This document shows positions 1 through 8,588 of a stretch of DNA of 64,000 nucleotides, piece after piece. Source of the stretch: an uncultured Pelagibacteraceae bacterium. GTDB taxonomy: Bacteria; Pseudomonadota; Alphaproteobacteria; Pelagibacterales; Pelagibacteraceae. The stretch spans positions 35,926-99,925 of the forward strand of contig CACHDJ010000003.1 of assembly GCA_902578525.1 (NCBI GenBank). Reading direction: 5' to 3'. The notes beneath the pieces are model-generated. The model saw nothing but the letters and a program-made list of their open reading frames with translations, was not told the origin of the DNA and did not search any database. Position 1 is the first letter of the stretch. The number at the start of each line of letters is the position of its first letter. A program made the translations under genes and the position numbers.

Positions 1-642
1 TTCAGTATCGGTAATATTTAAGCATTTTTGTGAGGCAATTTTATATTCATCTTTTTTATAGACAGCAAAATCAATAGGAGGGCCTACGGTTAAATCACTT
101 TTTAATGTTGAGTCCATTGAAATCAAAGCACATCTTGATGCATCACCAATAGATACGCTTGGTTTTATAACTCTATCTAAAATAGGTTTACCGTATTTTA
201 CTTCACCAATAACTAGATAAGGTTTGCTATCAGCTGGTTTAATATAATTTCCCTGAGAGTACACTAAGTACAATTCTAATGGTTGATCTTTAATTTGACC
301 ACCAACTAAAAATGACGAACCTAATAAAACTGTATCTGTGTTTATTCCTTTTGGTGCTGAATGTTTAATATTTAATGAACCAATGTAAGATGCAATTTGG
401 TCGAAATCTTTGCATGTGTTTAAATTTATACCATTGTCACCTTTAAGATCATTTTCAATAGATTTATATACTGCTTGGGATGTACCTAAGTTTCCAGAAG
501 TAACTATAATAACACTTCTATCCCCAACGTCATGAACAAACATTTTTGAGTAAATATTGACATTATCTAATCCAGCATTTGTTCTAGAGTCTGAGGCAAA
601 AACAATTCCGTCATGGGCTTTAATACCAACACAATAAGTCAT
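1..642 (-). CDS. anbu: Anbu proteasome-type peptidase (3' part lies outside the window)
   Basis: Translating the minus strand from the ATG at 642 gives 214 codons with no stop before the window edge, so the C-terminus is missing. The start MTYCVGIK, then SDSRTNAG at residues 17-24 and a conserved Lys at 33, match the Anbu (ancestral beta subunit, COG3484) branch of Ntn-hydrolases. Known of the family: the N-terminal Thr exposed after Met removal is the presumed nucleophile, and Anbu genes co-occur with a circularly permuted ATP-grasp enzyme, an alpha-E protein and a transglutaminase-like protein. The ATP-grasp gene lies divergently at 750; the other partners, if present, would lie left of the window. 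The physiological substrate is not known. Confidence 0.9.
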   Translation of the reverse strand, partial: MTYCVGIKAHDGIVFASDSRTNAGLDNVNIYSKMFVHDVGDRSVIIVTSGNLGTSQAVYKSIENDLKGDNGINLNTCKDFDQIASYIGSLNIKHSAPKGINTDTVLLGSSFLVGGQIKDQPLELYLVYSQGNYIKPADSKPYLVIGEVKYGKPILDRVIKPSVSIGDASRCALISMDSTLKSDLTVGPPIDFAVYKKDEYKIASQKCLNITDTE

Positions 643-749
643 AATACTATTAATAATTATTAATTAATTAACATATAATTAAATTCAAGCATAGCTGATA
701 TAACTATATCGCAATTGATTGTTTACCCTAATTATTAAACAATCATTCT
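643..749. promoter_or_regulatory. Divergent intergenic region, anbu / ATP-grasp
   Basis: This 107-base A+T-rich spacer is the only room for promoters of two genes that are functionally linked in other bacteria. No clear sigma-70 pair or operator could be assigned by eye. The divergent arrangement suggests shared control, which is inference. Confidence 0.4.
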
Positions 750-2192
750 ATGAGCGGGAAACTCTGGGATAATTACAATGCTACTAAAGCATATGATGGT
801 TATTTTACCAATGAAAATAAATTAAGAAAACATGCCGTTATAATTTCAAATATTTTAGAGAGATATGGTAAAGAAAAACTTCAAGAAATAGAAAAAAATT
901 GTCAAAGTACAATAAGTGCTAGAGGAATTAACTTTAGAGTTTATGCTGCTAATAACAGGGCAGAGGAAAAGAAATGGCCATTAGATATTATTCCAAGAAT
1001 AATTCCTAAATCACAATGGAATAAAGTAACCAAAGGTTTAAAGCAAAGAGTTAAAGCCTTAAATTTATTTATAGATGACGTTTATAATCAAAAGAAAATC
1101 TTTAAAGACAATATTGTTCCAAAAGATATCATTTTTAATTCACCTTACTATGTAAAAGAATGTGAAGGATTTTCGCCTAAATATAAATCATGGGCAAATA
1201 TATCTGGAGTGGACTTAATCAGAAATAAAAATGGTGACTATTTGGTGCTCGAAGATAATCTAAGAGTACCTTCAGGAGTTTCTTATATGCTCGAGAATAG
1301 AATGGTTATGAGAGATGTATTTCCTGAACTTTTTACAAGATATAAAGTTGCATCAATACATCAATACACCAACAAACTTTTCAACTGTATGAACGAATGC
1401 ATCCCCAAAAAAACAGCTCATCCCCACATGGTAGTACTTACACCAGGGATTTATAATTCTGCTTATTTTGAACATTCTTTTTTAGCTGAACAAATGGGTA
1501 TTGCATTAGTAGAAGGAAAAGATCTTTTTGTTGAAAATGATAATGTTTATATGAAGACTGTAAAAGGTCCTTTGAAAGTTGATTGTATATATAGAAGACT
1601 AGACGATAATTTCTTAGACCCAAAAGCCTTCAATAAAGATTCTGTTATTGGTGTTCCAGGATTATTTAAATGTTGGTTAAAAAAAAATGTAGGTATAATA
1701 AATGCAGTAGGAACAGGTGTTGCTGATGATAAGGTTGTTTATTCTTACGTAAATAAGATGATTGTTTACTATTTGGGAGAGCAACCTATCTTAAATCAAG
1801 TCGAGACTTATTTGTGTCATGAGGAAAGTCAAAAAAAATATGTGTTAGACAATTTATCGAAATTAGTCGTTAAACCAGCTAATGCCTCTGGTGGATATGG
1901 AATAATGATAGGTCCGAAGGCTTCATCAAAAGAAAGAGAAGAGGTGGCAGGGAAAATTAAAAAAAATCCAAGAGAATATATTGCACAACCATTGGAAACA
2001 TTATCAACAGCACCAACGATTACTGAAAAAAACATTGAACCTAGACATCTAGATTTAAGACCATTTGTGTTAAGTGGTAAAACTAATTATGTAACAACAG
2101 GTGGACTTACTAGAGTTGCTCTTAGAGAAGGAAGCACAATTGTAAATAGTTCTCAGGGAGGTGGATCAAAAGATACTTTAATAGTTGAATAA
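750..2192 (+). CDS. Circularly permuted ATP-grasp enzyme of the Anbu cluster
   Basis: The 480-residue protein matches the DUF404/DUF407 circularly permuted ATP-grasp family (COG2308). Visible landmarks are the N-terminal GINFRVYA block, SGVDLIR followed by LEDNLRVPSGVSY in the middle, and the C-terminal nucleotide-binding part with VVKPANASGGYG, DLRPFVL and GGLTRVAL. Length is normal for the family. ATP-grasp enzymes make amide or thioester bonds by way of acyl-phosphates; in Anbu clusters a peptide ligase role has been suggested but the product is unknown. The gene is divergent from anbu and is followed at once by the convergent zur gene, so no alpha-E or transglutaminase gene sits downstream on this side. 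Confidence 0.88.
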   Translation: MSGKLWDNYNATKAYDGYFTNENKLRKHAVIISNILERYGKEKLQEIEKNCQSTISARGINFRVYAANNRAEEKKWPLDIIPRIIPKSQWNKVTKGLKQRVKALNLFIDDVYNQKKIFKDNIVPKDIIFNSPYYVKECEGFSPKYKSWANISGVDLIRNKNGDYLVLEDNLRVPSGVSYMLENRMVMRDVFPELFTRYKVASIHQYTNKLFNCMNECIPKKTAHPHMVVLTPGIYNSAYFEHSFLAEQMGIALVEGKDLFVENDNVYMKTVKGPLKVDCIYRRLDDNFLDPKAFNKDSVIGVPGLFKCWLKKNVGIINAVGTGVADDKVVYSYVNKMIVYYLGEQPILNQVETYLCHEESQKKYVLDNLSKLVVKPANASGGYGIMIGPKASSKEREEVAGKIKKNPREYIAQPLETLSTAPTITEKNIEPRHLDLRPFVLSGKTNYVTTGGLTRVALREGSTIVNSSQGGGSKDTLIVE

Positions 2193-2196
2193 CTTT

Positions 2197-2604
2197 TTAT
2201 CTAGTATTACACTTTTTACATAATCCAAAAAACTCAAGATTGTATTTACTATATTTCATACCATCTTTGTCTTTGAAATTAGCTAAGTATTTAGAAAGAC
2301 TTGCGCTACTTATTTCTGTAACTTTTTCACAAATCTCGCAGATTGAAAATGCAGTAGCTTTAGCTACCTGACAGCTCGAATTATGGCAGGCAATAAAGGC
2401 ATTTCGACTTTCGATTTTATGAATTTTTCCCATTTCAACTAATTTGTCTAATGCTCGATAAACCTGTGGTGGGGCTTTGATACCTTTTTTTTGAACATTA
2501 AAAAGTATTGAATAAGCTTTTAAAGGCTCAGGAGATTTATCAATTAAATCAAAAATAATTCGCTGATTTTTTGTGAGAGTATGTTCTTTATGCATTGTTT
2601 TCAT
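2197..2604 (-). CDS. zur: Zinc uptake regulator Zur (Fur family)
   Basis: The 135-residue Fur-family repressor has an N-terminal winged helix (LTKNQRIIFDLI, then PPQVYRALDKL) and a C-terminal dimerisation domain with two cysteine pairs, C89/C92 and C129/C132, the usual structural zinc site, plus C73-H74 and C78. It is the last gene of a reverse operon znuC-znuB-zur, 15 bases after znuB. The company of znuABC identifies it as Zur rather than Fur, and two Zur-box-like palindromes stand in the znuC/znuA spacer. With zinc bound it should repress both arms, so it probably controls its own level too. Confidence 0.9.
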   Translation of the reverse strand: MKTMHKEHTLTKNQRIIFDLIDKSPEPLKAYSILFNVQKKGIKAPPQVYRALDKLVEMGKIHKIESRNAFIACHNSSCQVAKATAFSICEICEKVTEISSASLSKYLANFKDKDGMKYSKYNLEFFGLCKKCNTR

Positions 2605-2619
2605 TTTACCGATTCTTCA

Positions 2620-3423
2620 TTAATTTTTCAATTTAATTGATTGTTTTATTTTGAATAATGAAAGTATAAATAATAATAAGGCAGCTGTTATGATTGATGG
2701 ACCTGAAGATGTATTAAATTCTAAAGATGTGAACAATCCTATAATTACAGATAATAAGCCTCCTATAACTGAATACATAACCATACTTTGTGGACTAGTT
2801 GATAAATTTCTAGCCATTGCTGCAGGTATAATTAACATCCCAGTAATTAATAACAATCCGACCATTTTAATTGAAATAGCAATGATCGCAGCCATCAAGA
2901 TAGTGAATATTGCTTTAGCTCTGTCAGGATTTAAACCTTCAGCTTCCGCTAACTCATAATTTACTGTTGAGGCAAATAAAGGTTTCCAAATAAATTTTAG
3001 AGTTAATAGGATCAATGCTCCTCCTATCCATATGATTAACAAATCATCAACTGAAACTGCTAAAATATCTCCAAATAATAATCCCATAATATCAAACCTG
3101 ATAAATGTTAAAAAACCAATAACAACAAGTCCAACAGCAAGAGATGAATGAGCTAGAAGACCCAACAATGCATCACCAGGCAAATTAGTTTTTTTTTGAA
3201 GTTGAATTAAAATAAGTGCTATTAGCGATGAAATAATGAATACTGATAATGCAATATTAAATTCCATGGTAAAAGCCAATGTAACACCTAACAATGCTGA
3301 GTGGGCCAGTGTATCACCAAAATAAGATAATCTTCTCCATATTACAAAACAACCAAGAGGTCCTGTTACAAGAGCAACTCCAATTCCAGCTACCAAAGCT
3401 CTTATAAAAAAATCATCAAACAT
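2620..3423 (-). CDS. znuB: Zinc ABC transporter permease ZnuB
   Basis: The 267-residue inner-membrane protein has about eight hydrophobic segments and belongs to the ABC-3 (ZnuB/TroC) family. It begins MFDDFFIRALVAGIGVAL and carries the family stretch GPLGCFVIWRRLSYFGDTLAHSALLG early and MVGLLLITGMLIIPAA in the second half. It forms the channel of the zinc importer with ZnuC (its gene is immediately upstream, with no gap) and periplasmic ZnuA (4241). Length is typical. Confidence 0.95.
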   Translation of the reverse strand: MFDDFFIRALVAGIGVALVTGPLGCFVIWRRLSYFGDTLAHSALLGVTLAFTMEFNIALSVFIISSLIALILIQLQKKTNLPGDALLGLLAHSSLAVGLVVIGFLTFIRFDIMGLLFGDILAVSVDDLLIIWIGGALILLTLKFIWKPLFASTVNYELAEAEGLNPDRAKAIFTILMAAIIAISIKMVGLLLITGMLIIPAAMARNLSTSPQSMVMYSVIGGLLSVIIGLFTSLEFNTSSGPSIITAALLLFILSLFKIKQSIKLKN

Positions 3424-4170
3424 TTAATTTTTTTTTATTTTACCTTCATCTGTATGTATATGATCATGTCTATGTTCGTACCTTGATAATATTTGTGAAG
3501 CTTGCTCACCAAATAAAGCTTTATACTCATTATTTTTTGCAACATCTATTGGAGATCCTGAACAACATACATGACCGTTTAAACAAACCACATGATCTGT
3601 AGCACTCATTACAGTATGTAAGTCGTGAGAAATTAATAAGATACCACAGTTTAATTCATCAGAAATTTTCTTAATTAGTTCGTATAGAGCGATTTCACCA
3701 GTAAAATCTACTCCTTGGACTGGTTCATCAAGTACTAATAGATCTGGTTTTTTTGATATGGCTCTTGCAAGCAATACTCTTTGAAATTCACCACCGGATA
3801 AATCTCCTAAATTTTTATTTTTAAGATGAATAACCCCAGTCAATGATAAAGCTTCATCTATTGTTTCATTATCAAGACTTTCAGTTAACACCATGAAATC
3901 ATTTACTCTTAATGGCAATGTCCAATCAATTGAAATTTTTTGTGGTACGTAGCCAACTTTAGTGGTGTATTTTTCAACTGAACCATCAATCTGTTTATAA
4001 ATACCTAAAGCAATTTTAGCTGTAGTACTTTTTCCTGATCCATTTGGACCTATGAGAGTAACTATTTTACCTTTTTCAACCTGTAGTGAGACTCCTTTTA
4101 CTAACCACTTATCATCAATACGTAAGCCAGCTTGATTTAATTTTACTAGTATATTTTGATCTGAGCTCAT
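3424..4170 (-). CDS. znuC: Zinc ABC transporter ATPase ZnuC
   Basis: The 248-residue ATP-binding subunit shows Walker A GPNGSGKST (41-49), the Q-loop region YVPQK, signature LSGGE (124-128), Walker B LLVLDEP (144-150) and the switch His in ISHDLH. The C-terminus carries an unusual short His-rich tail (HRHDHIHTDE), as in other ZnuC proteins, which may bind zinc. It is the first gene of the znuC-znuB-zur operon and diverges from znuA across a 70-base operator region. Confidence 0.95.
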   Translation of the reverse strand: MSSDQNILVKLNQAGLRIDDKWLVKGVSLQVEKGKIVTLIGPNGSGKSTTAKIALGIYKQIDGSVEKYTTKVGYVPQKISIDWTLPLRVNDFMVLTESLDNETIDEALSLTGVIHLKNKNLGDLSGGEFQRVLLARAISKKPDLLVLDEPVQGVDFTGEIALYELIKKISDELNCGILLISHDLHTVMSATDHVVCLNGHVCCSGSPIDVAKNNEYKALFGEQASQILSRYEHRHDHIHTDEGKIKKN

Positions 4171-4190
4171 TTTATTCCTTGACTAGAATA

Positions 4191-4205
4191 TGTTATATTA
4201 TTACA
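4191..4205. promoter_or_regulatory. Zur box 1 (imperfect palindrome)
   Basis: TGTTATA-T-TATTACA is an inverted repeat with six of seven arm positions matching. It resembles the alphaproteobacterial Zur operator (TGTTATA half-sites) and lies between the divergent znuC and znuA starts, 18 bases centre-to-centre from a perfect copy. Confidence 0.75.
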
Positions 4206-4208
4206 TAG

Positions 4209-4223
4209 TGTTATATTATAACA
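4209..4223. promoter_or_regulatory. Zur box 2 (perfect palindrome)
   Basis: TGTTATA-T-TATAACA is a perfect 7-1-7 palindrome 17 bases before the znuA start codon. It has the core of known Zur operators. Together with box 1 it probably lets zinc-loaded Zur shut both znuA and the znuC-znuB-zur operon. Confidence 0.85.
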
Positions 4224-4240
4224 ATTTAAAAACATAACAT

Positions 4241-5296
4241 ATGAAAAATATTAAAAAACTACCATTAATTTTATCAATTCTATCATTCTTAATTACTTTT
4301 GTACCAGCAAATGCTGAAATTAAAGTAGTGGCAACAATAAAACCAATTCATTCACTTGCAAGTTATCTAATGGATGGCATTGGTAAGCCAGATTTAATCG
4401 TTGATGGTTACGCCTCACCTCATGGATTTGCGCTCAAGCCATCCCATGCAAAAATGATTCAAAACGCTGATATTATATTTTGGGTAGGTGAGGACATAGA
4501 AAATTTCTTAGAAAAACCATTAAAAACTATTGCAAAAAAAGCGGAAAAAATTGAATTAATGGAAATTAAAGGTTTAACTAAACTTAAATTTAGAGAAAGA
4601 AATATTTTTGAAGGTCATGACGATCATGGTCATAAAGAGGACGATCATGATGATCATGCTAAAAAAGAAGATGATCACGATGACCACGGACATGACGATG
4701 AGCATAAAGAAGATGGTCACGATGACCACGGACATGACGATAAGCATAAAGAAGATGATCACGATGATCACGGTCATGAAGGACACGCTCATGGTGAGTA
4801 TGATCCACATATTTGGTTGGATCCAATGAATGCAAAAGTGATTTTAAGTGAAATGGCAGAACATTTGATAGAGAATGATCAAAAGAATGAGGCTAAATAT
4901 AAAGAAAACTTAAATAAAGCACATAAAGATTTAGATAAACTTACTAAGAAAGTTAAATCTGAATTAAATAAAGATTTCAAATCAATAGTTTTTCATGATG
5001 CGTATCAATATTTTGAAGAAAGATTTGGTATTAACATTCTTGGTGCATTTACTGTAAATACAGATGTATTACCTGGTGCTGAACAATTAGCTGAAATCAG
5101 AGAAGTAATTGAGCATGATAAAGTAAGTTGCATATTTTCAGAGCCTCAATTTAATCCTGATATTATAAAAGCTGTAGCGAAAGATACTAATGTTGCAACA
5201 GGAGTCATAGATCCATTAGGAGCAACTCTTAACCCTGGTAAAGATTTATATTTTGATTTAATCAATAACATGTCAAAATCTTTCAAAGGTTGTTAA
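4241..5296 (+). CDS. znuA: Periplasmic zinc-binding protein ZnuA with expanded His-rich loop
   Basis: The 351-residue cluster A-I solute-binding protein has a Sec signal peptide (cleavage expected after ANA, residue 25). The metal-site residues lie in TIKPIHSL, YASPHGF, the EYDPHIWLDP block after the loop, and the C-terminal FSEPQFNPD. Between about residues 120 and 185 is a long Asp/His loop containing near-perfect 14-residue repeats (DDHGHDDEHKEDGH type, 42-nt DNA period), which may gather zinc at the low concentrations of sea water. It pairs with ZnuBC encoded divergently. Confidence 0.96.
   Translation: MKNIKKLPLILSILSFLITFVPANAEIKVVATIKPIHSLASYLMDGIGKPDLIVDGYASPHGFALKPSHAKMIQNADIIFWVGEDIENFLEKPLKTIAKKAEKIELMEIKGLTKLKFRERNIFEGHDDHGHKEDDHDDHAKKEDDHDDHGHDDEHKEDGHDDHGHDDKHKEDDHDDHGHEGHAHGEYDPHIWLDPMNAKVILSEMAEHLIENDQKNEAKYKENLNKAHKDLDKLTKKVKSELNKDFKSIVFHDAYQYFEERFGINILGAFTVNTDVLPGAEQLAEIREVIEHDKVSCIFSEPQFNPDIIKAVAKDTNVATGVIDPLGATLNPGKDLYFDLINNMSKSFKGC
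4660..4800 (+). repeat. Tandem 42-nt repeat encoding the ZnuA His/Asp loop
   Basis: About three units of a 42-base repeat inside znuA encode DDHGHDDEHKEDGH, DDHGHDDKHKEDDH and a diverging third copy. The units match closely at the DNA level, implying recent duplication by slippage. An irregular Asp/His-rich stretch precedes them. Confidence 0.85.
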
Positions 5297-5338
5297 TTAG
5301 AAATTGATCTTTATTCATAAATAATATCTAATAATGGG

Positions 5339-6337
5339 ATGAGTACGGTTTCCCTTACATTAGATGAAATTTTTGATTTAGCTAAAAAGACTTTATTAGT
5401 TAATGGATGTGATGATGAAACAGCATCTATTCTATCAGATTTAATCAGAAATGCTGAAAGAGATGGATCTTTATCTCATGGTTTGTTTAGATTACCTGCG
5501 TATGTGAGTGGTTTAAAAAGTGGAAAAATTAATGGTAAAGGAAAACCAGAAGTTAAAAAGATTTCAGCATCAGTAATTAAAGTTCAAGGTAATAATTGTT
5601 TAGCACCTGTAGTTTTAGATAAAGGCTTACCTGAATTAGCAAAAGCTGCAAAAGAAAATGGTGTAGCAGTGCTAGCAATTAATAATTCACATCATATGGC
5701 TGCTATGTGGCCTGAAACAGAAAAATTAGCAGAAGAAGGTTTAGTTGCTTTTGCTTGTACATCATATAAGCCAGCTGTTGCCCCAACAGGTTCAATCAAA
5801 CCTTTGTTTGGAACAAATCCAATTTCATTTGCTTGGCCAAGACCTGGCAAAACTCCAGTTGTTTATGATATGGCAACTGCATCAATGGCAATGGGGGAGG
5901 TTCAAGTTGCTAAAAGAGAAGGTCACAAAGTTCCCCTTGGAACTGGATTAACAAAAGAAGGAAAGGAAACAACCGATCCTGCCGCAATAGCTGACGGCGG
6001 GGTGTTATTACCATTTGGAGGTTATAAAGGTTCAGCAATAGCAATGATGGTAGAATTAATGGCTGGCGCGTTAGTTGGTGATAATTTTAGCTTTGAGACA
6101 GCTGCAAAAGATAATAATGATGGTGGACCTCCTAGTGGAGGTGAATTTATTCTTGCTATCTCTCCTGAAAAAACTTCTGGAACTAATTGGCAAAAACATG
6201 CAGATGAATTTTTTGAAAAAATGAAATCAATGGGTGAAGTAAGATTACCTGGGGAAAGACGACACAAAAATAGACTTGATAAAGGTCCTCGTAATATAAA
6301 CGAGGAATTAGTTAATAAAATAAAATCGTTAAGCTAA
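5339..6337 (+). CDS. Ldh2-family NAD(P)H-dependent dehydrogenase (DpkA-like)
   Basis: The 332-residue protein belongs to the malate/L-lactate dehydrogenase (Ldh2, COG2055) family. It shows SHGLFRLPAYV near residue 42, the INNSHHMAAMWPE block, PLFGTNPISFAWPRP and the glycine-rich LPFGGYKGSA. The SHHMAAMWPE variant and the phenotype of close relatives favour a delta1-piperideine-2-carboxylate / delta1-pyrroline-2-carboxylate reductase acting on cyclic imino acids from lysine or proline breakdown. The alternatives are malate, lactate or ureidoglycolate dehydrogenase. Family placement is firm; the substrate is inference. Its 3' end overlaps the convergent xthA by 9 bases. Confidence 0.85.
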   Translation: MSTVSLTLDEIFDLAKKTLLVNGCDDETASILSDLIRNAERDGSLSHGLFRLPAYVSGLKSGKINGKGKPEVKKISASVIKVQGNNCLAPVVLDKGLPELAKAAKENGVAVLAINNSHHMAAMWPETEKLAEEGLVAFACTSYKPAVAPTGSIKPLFGTNPISFAWPRPGKTPVVYDMATASMAMGEVQVAKREGHKVPLGTGLTKEGKETTDPAAIADGGVLLPFGGYKGSAIAMMVELMAGALVGDNFSFETAAKDNNDGGPPSGGEFILAISPEKTSGTNWQKHADEFFEKMKSMGEVRLPGERRHKNRLDKGPRNINEELVNKIKSLS

Positions 6338-7105
6338 TTTAATTTCAATTGGAGTATGGTCAGAGGGTTTTTCTTTTCCTCTAGGATCTTTATTAATATT
6401 TATAGACTTAATTTGGTCAATTAAAGAGTTTGAAGCTAGGAAATGATCTATTCTCATTCCATTATTCTTTTGCCAAGCTCCTCTCATATAATCCCAATAG
6501 GTATAACCTTCTTTTGTTTCATTAAAATGTCTGTAAACATCACTTAATCCTAAATTTAACATTTCTCTAAATTTTTTTCTTATCTCTAGTCTATATAGAG
6601 CATCATCTTCAAAACTTTTAACATTATAAACATCTTCAGCAGATGGAATTACATTAAAATCTCCAGCAAGAATTATATTTAAATTTTTTTTTGATAATAA
6701 CTTTAATTGTTTAATTAATTGATCCATCCAACTTTTTTTATAATCATATTTTTCTGTATCAACTGGATTACCATTAGGTGTATAGATATTTATTAATTGG
6801 ATAATTTTTTTTTTATACTCAACCTCTGCAGAAATAACTCTTGATTGTTTTAATTTATCTTTAATTAAATCAGTTCTAACTTTTTTTAATTTTAATTTTG
6901 AAATAATAGCAACACCATTATAACTTTTTTGACCAAATACATAGCTTTCATAATCCATTGAAGAAAAATCATCATAAGGAAAATTTATATCCTCAGTTTT
7001 GATCTCCTGCATCATTAAAATGTCTGGTTTATATTTTAAAAGATAACTTTTGATATTTTCAATACGTGCTCTTACGGAATTCACATTCCAAGATGAAATG
7101 AGCAT
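6329..7105 (-). CDS. xthA: Exodeoxyribonuclease III
   Basis: AP endonuclease / 3'-5' exonuclease of base excision repair (EEP superfamily). Motifs: SWNVNSVRAR at the N-terminus, LMMQEIKTED (catalytic Glu), GDFNVIPSAEDVYN, and the C-terminal SDHTPIEI with the catalytic Asp-His. The open frame runs further upstream to 7135, but the ATG at 7105 gives the standard MLISSWNVNS start, 258 residues, and overlaps the erpA stop by one base (TAATG), a layout that fits translational coupling. Confidence 0.93.
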   Translation of the reverse strand: MLISSWNVNSVRARIENIKSYLLKYKPDILMMQEIKTEDINFPYDDFSSMDYESYVFGQKSYNGVAIISKLKLKKVRTDLIKDKLKQSRVISAEVEYKKKIIQLINIYTPNGNPVDTEKYDYKKSWMDQLIKQLKLLSKKNLNIILAGDFNVIPSAEDVYNVKSFEDDALYRLEIRKKFREMLNLGLSDVYRHFNETKEGYTYWDYMRGAWQKNNGMRIDHFLASNSLIDQIKSININKDPRGKEKPSDHTPIEIKLA

Positions 7106-7422
7106 TAAAGAGAAAAGGAAACACCACAACCACAAGAGGATTTGGTTTGAGGATTAGTTATTTTAAATTGTTCACCTATTAATTCTGAAACATAATCAAC
7201 TTCGGAACCTTTTAAAAGACCTGCCGAAGTTTTGTCAATTAGAATATTTTCAAATTTTAAATCATCTTCAGTTTTTGATTTATCAAATGTAAATTCATAT
7301 TGAAAACCTGAACAACCACCACCTTTGATAGCGATTCTAAAAAAAGACCCCTTATCTTTTTTAGATAACAAAGTATTGATCTGTTTTAGAGCTTTATCAG
7401 TAAATTTAATTTCTTTTATCAT
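7105..7422 (-). CDS. erpA: Iron-sulfur cluster insertion protein ErpA
   Basis: The 105-residue A-type Fe-S carrier has the three cluster-ligand cysteines, C37 in GGGCSGFQY and C97/C99 in SSCGCGVSF. It delivers Fe-S clusters to apo-enzymes. ErpA rather than IscA is suggested by the GGGCSGFQYEF context and by lack of isc/suf genes nearby, but the paralogues are hard to separate by eye. It is translationally coupled to xthA. Confidence 0.9.
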   Translation of the reverse strand: MIKEIKFTDKALKQINTLLSKKDKGSFFRIAIKGGGCSGFQYEFTFDKSKTEDDLKFENILIDKTSAGLLKGSEVDYVSELIGEQFKITNPQTKSSCGCGVSFSL

Positions 7423-7472
7423 TATTGATCACTGGTATTACTAATATAATACTTAATATTAGATTTTAAAGG

Positions 7473-8588
7473 ATGAAAAAATACTCAAAGATTGGCTTAT
7501 TTAAAAGTAAAGGTAGAATCTTTAAAGAATCTTTATCTAAATATAGAACTCCGTTTCAAAGAGATAGAGATCGAATTATTCACAGCGCTTCATTCCGAAG
7601 ACTTAAACATAAAACTCAAGTATTCGTTAATACTGAAGGAGATCATTATCGAACAAGAATAACTCATTCTATGGAAGTAGCTCAAATAGCTAGGTCTATT
7701 GCAAGATATCTTAATCTCAACGAGGATTTAGCTGAGACCTTAAGTTTAGCTCATGATTTAGGTCACACTCCATTTGGTCATGCTGGTGAAGACTCTTTAA
7801 ATGAATGTATGGAAAATTTTGGAGGATTTGATCACAACTTGCAAACTTTAAGAATCATTATGTTTTTAGAGAATAAGTATTTAAAATTTACTGGCTTAAA
7901 TCTTTCTATTGAAACTTTAGAAGGACTATTAAAGCATAATGGTCCAGTAGAGGATCTAGATTTAGTTAATGATTTAATAGGTATTAAGAATTTTAAAAGT
8001 ATGATAAATTTTAATACATATCCATCGATAGAAGCACAAATTTCCGCAATTTCTGATGACATAGCTTATAACAATCATGATATCCAAGATGGAATAAATG
8101 CAAATTTATTTAGATTAGAGGAATTAGTTGAAATTGATTTTTTTAGAGATATTTACAAAAAATATAAAAAAAAAATTAATAAACAAAATTATAAAGTGGC
8201 TACTTATCAGATTATAAGAGACTCTATAGATAGAATGATAAAAGATTTAATAAAAAATACAAAAAACAATCTTAAGTCAAATAATATCAAATCATTTAAA
8301 GATATTGATAAAACAAATTTTTTAATGGTTAACTTTTCTGACAAAATTAAAGACTCTGAAAGTGAAATAAAATATTTTTTAAAATCTAAAATGTATAATA
8401 ATAAGAAGGTGCTAGAGAAAAATAATAAAGGTAAATTAATTATAAAAAGATTATTTAATAAGATTAAACAAAATCCAAAAAAATTTATCTCAAATCAACT
8501 ACTCTCTAAGGATAAATATAGAGCTATTTCTGATTTTATATCAGGTATGACAGATAGATATGCAATTAATCTTTATAATAATAAATGA
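7473..8588 (+). CDS. dgt: dGTP triphosphohydrolase-like HD protein
   Basis: The 371-residue HD-domain protein matches the dGTPase family (dNTP to deoxynucleoside plus triphosphate). The metal ligands are H65 (HSMEVAQ) and H94-D95, with H98 and H103 in the block AHDLGHTPFGHAGE; the family start RTPFQRDRDRIIHSASFRRL is intact. The position directly before argS, with an ATGA overlap, is the usual alphaproteobacterial arrangement. It probably balances dNTP pools. Confidence 0.92.
   Translation: MKKYSKIGLFKSKGRIFKESLSKYRTPFQRDRDRIIHSASFRRLKHKTQVFVNTEGDHYRTRITHSMEVAQIARSIARYLNLNEDLAETLSLAHDLGHTPFGHAGEDSLNECMENFGGFDHNLQTLRIIMFLENKYLKFTGLNLSIETLEGLLKHNGPVEDLDLVNDLIGIKNFKSMINFNTYPSIEAQISAISDDIAYNNHDIQDGINANLFRLEELVEIDFFRDIYKKYKKKINKQNYKVATYQIIRDSIDRMIKDLIKNTKNNLKSNNIKSFKDIDKTNFLMVNFSDKIKDSESEIKYFLKSKMYNNKKVLEKNNKGKLIIKRLFNKIKQNPKKFISNQLLSKDKYRAISDFISGMTDRYAINLYNNK

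Noticed and set aside
4574..4829. Open frames on both strands across the znuA His-rich loop
   Set aside because: They are low-complexity Met/Ile/Val shadows of the 42-nt repeat; znuA in its own frame is unequivocal.
7106..7135. N-terminal extension of xthA
   Set aside because: It would add MWLWCFLFSL within erpA coding sequence; the TAATG-coupled ATG at 7105 gives the family-standard start.
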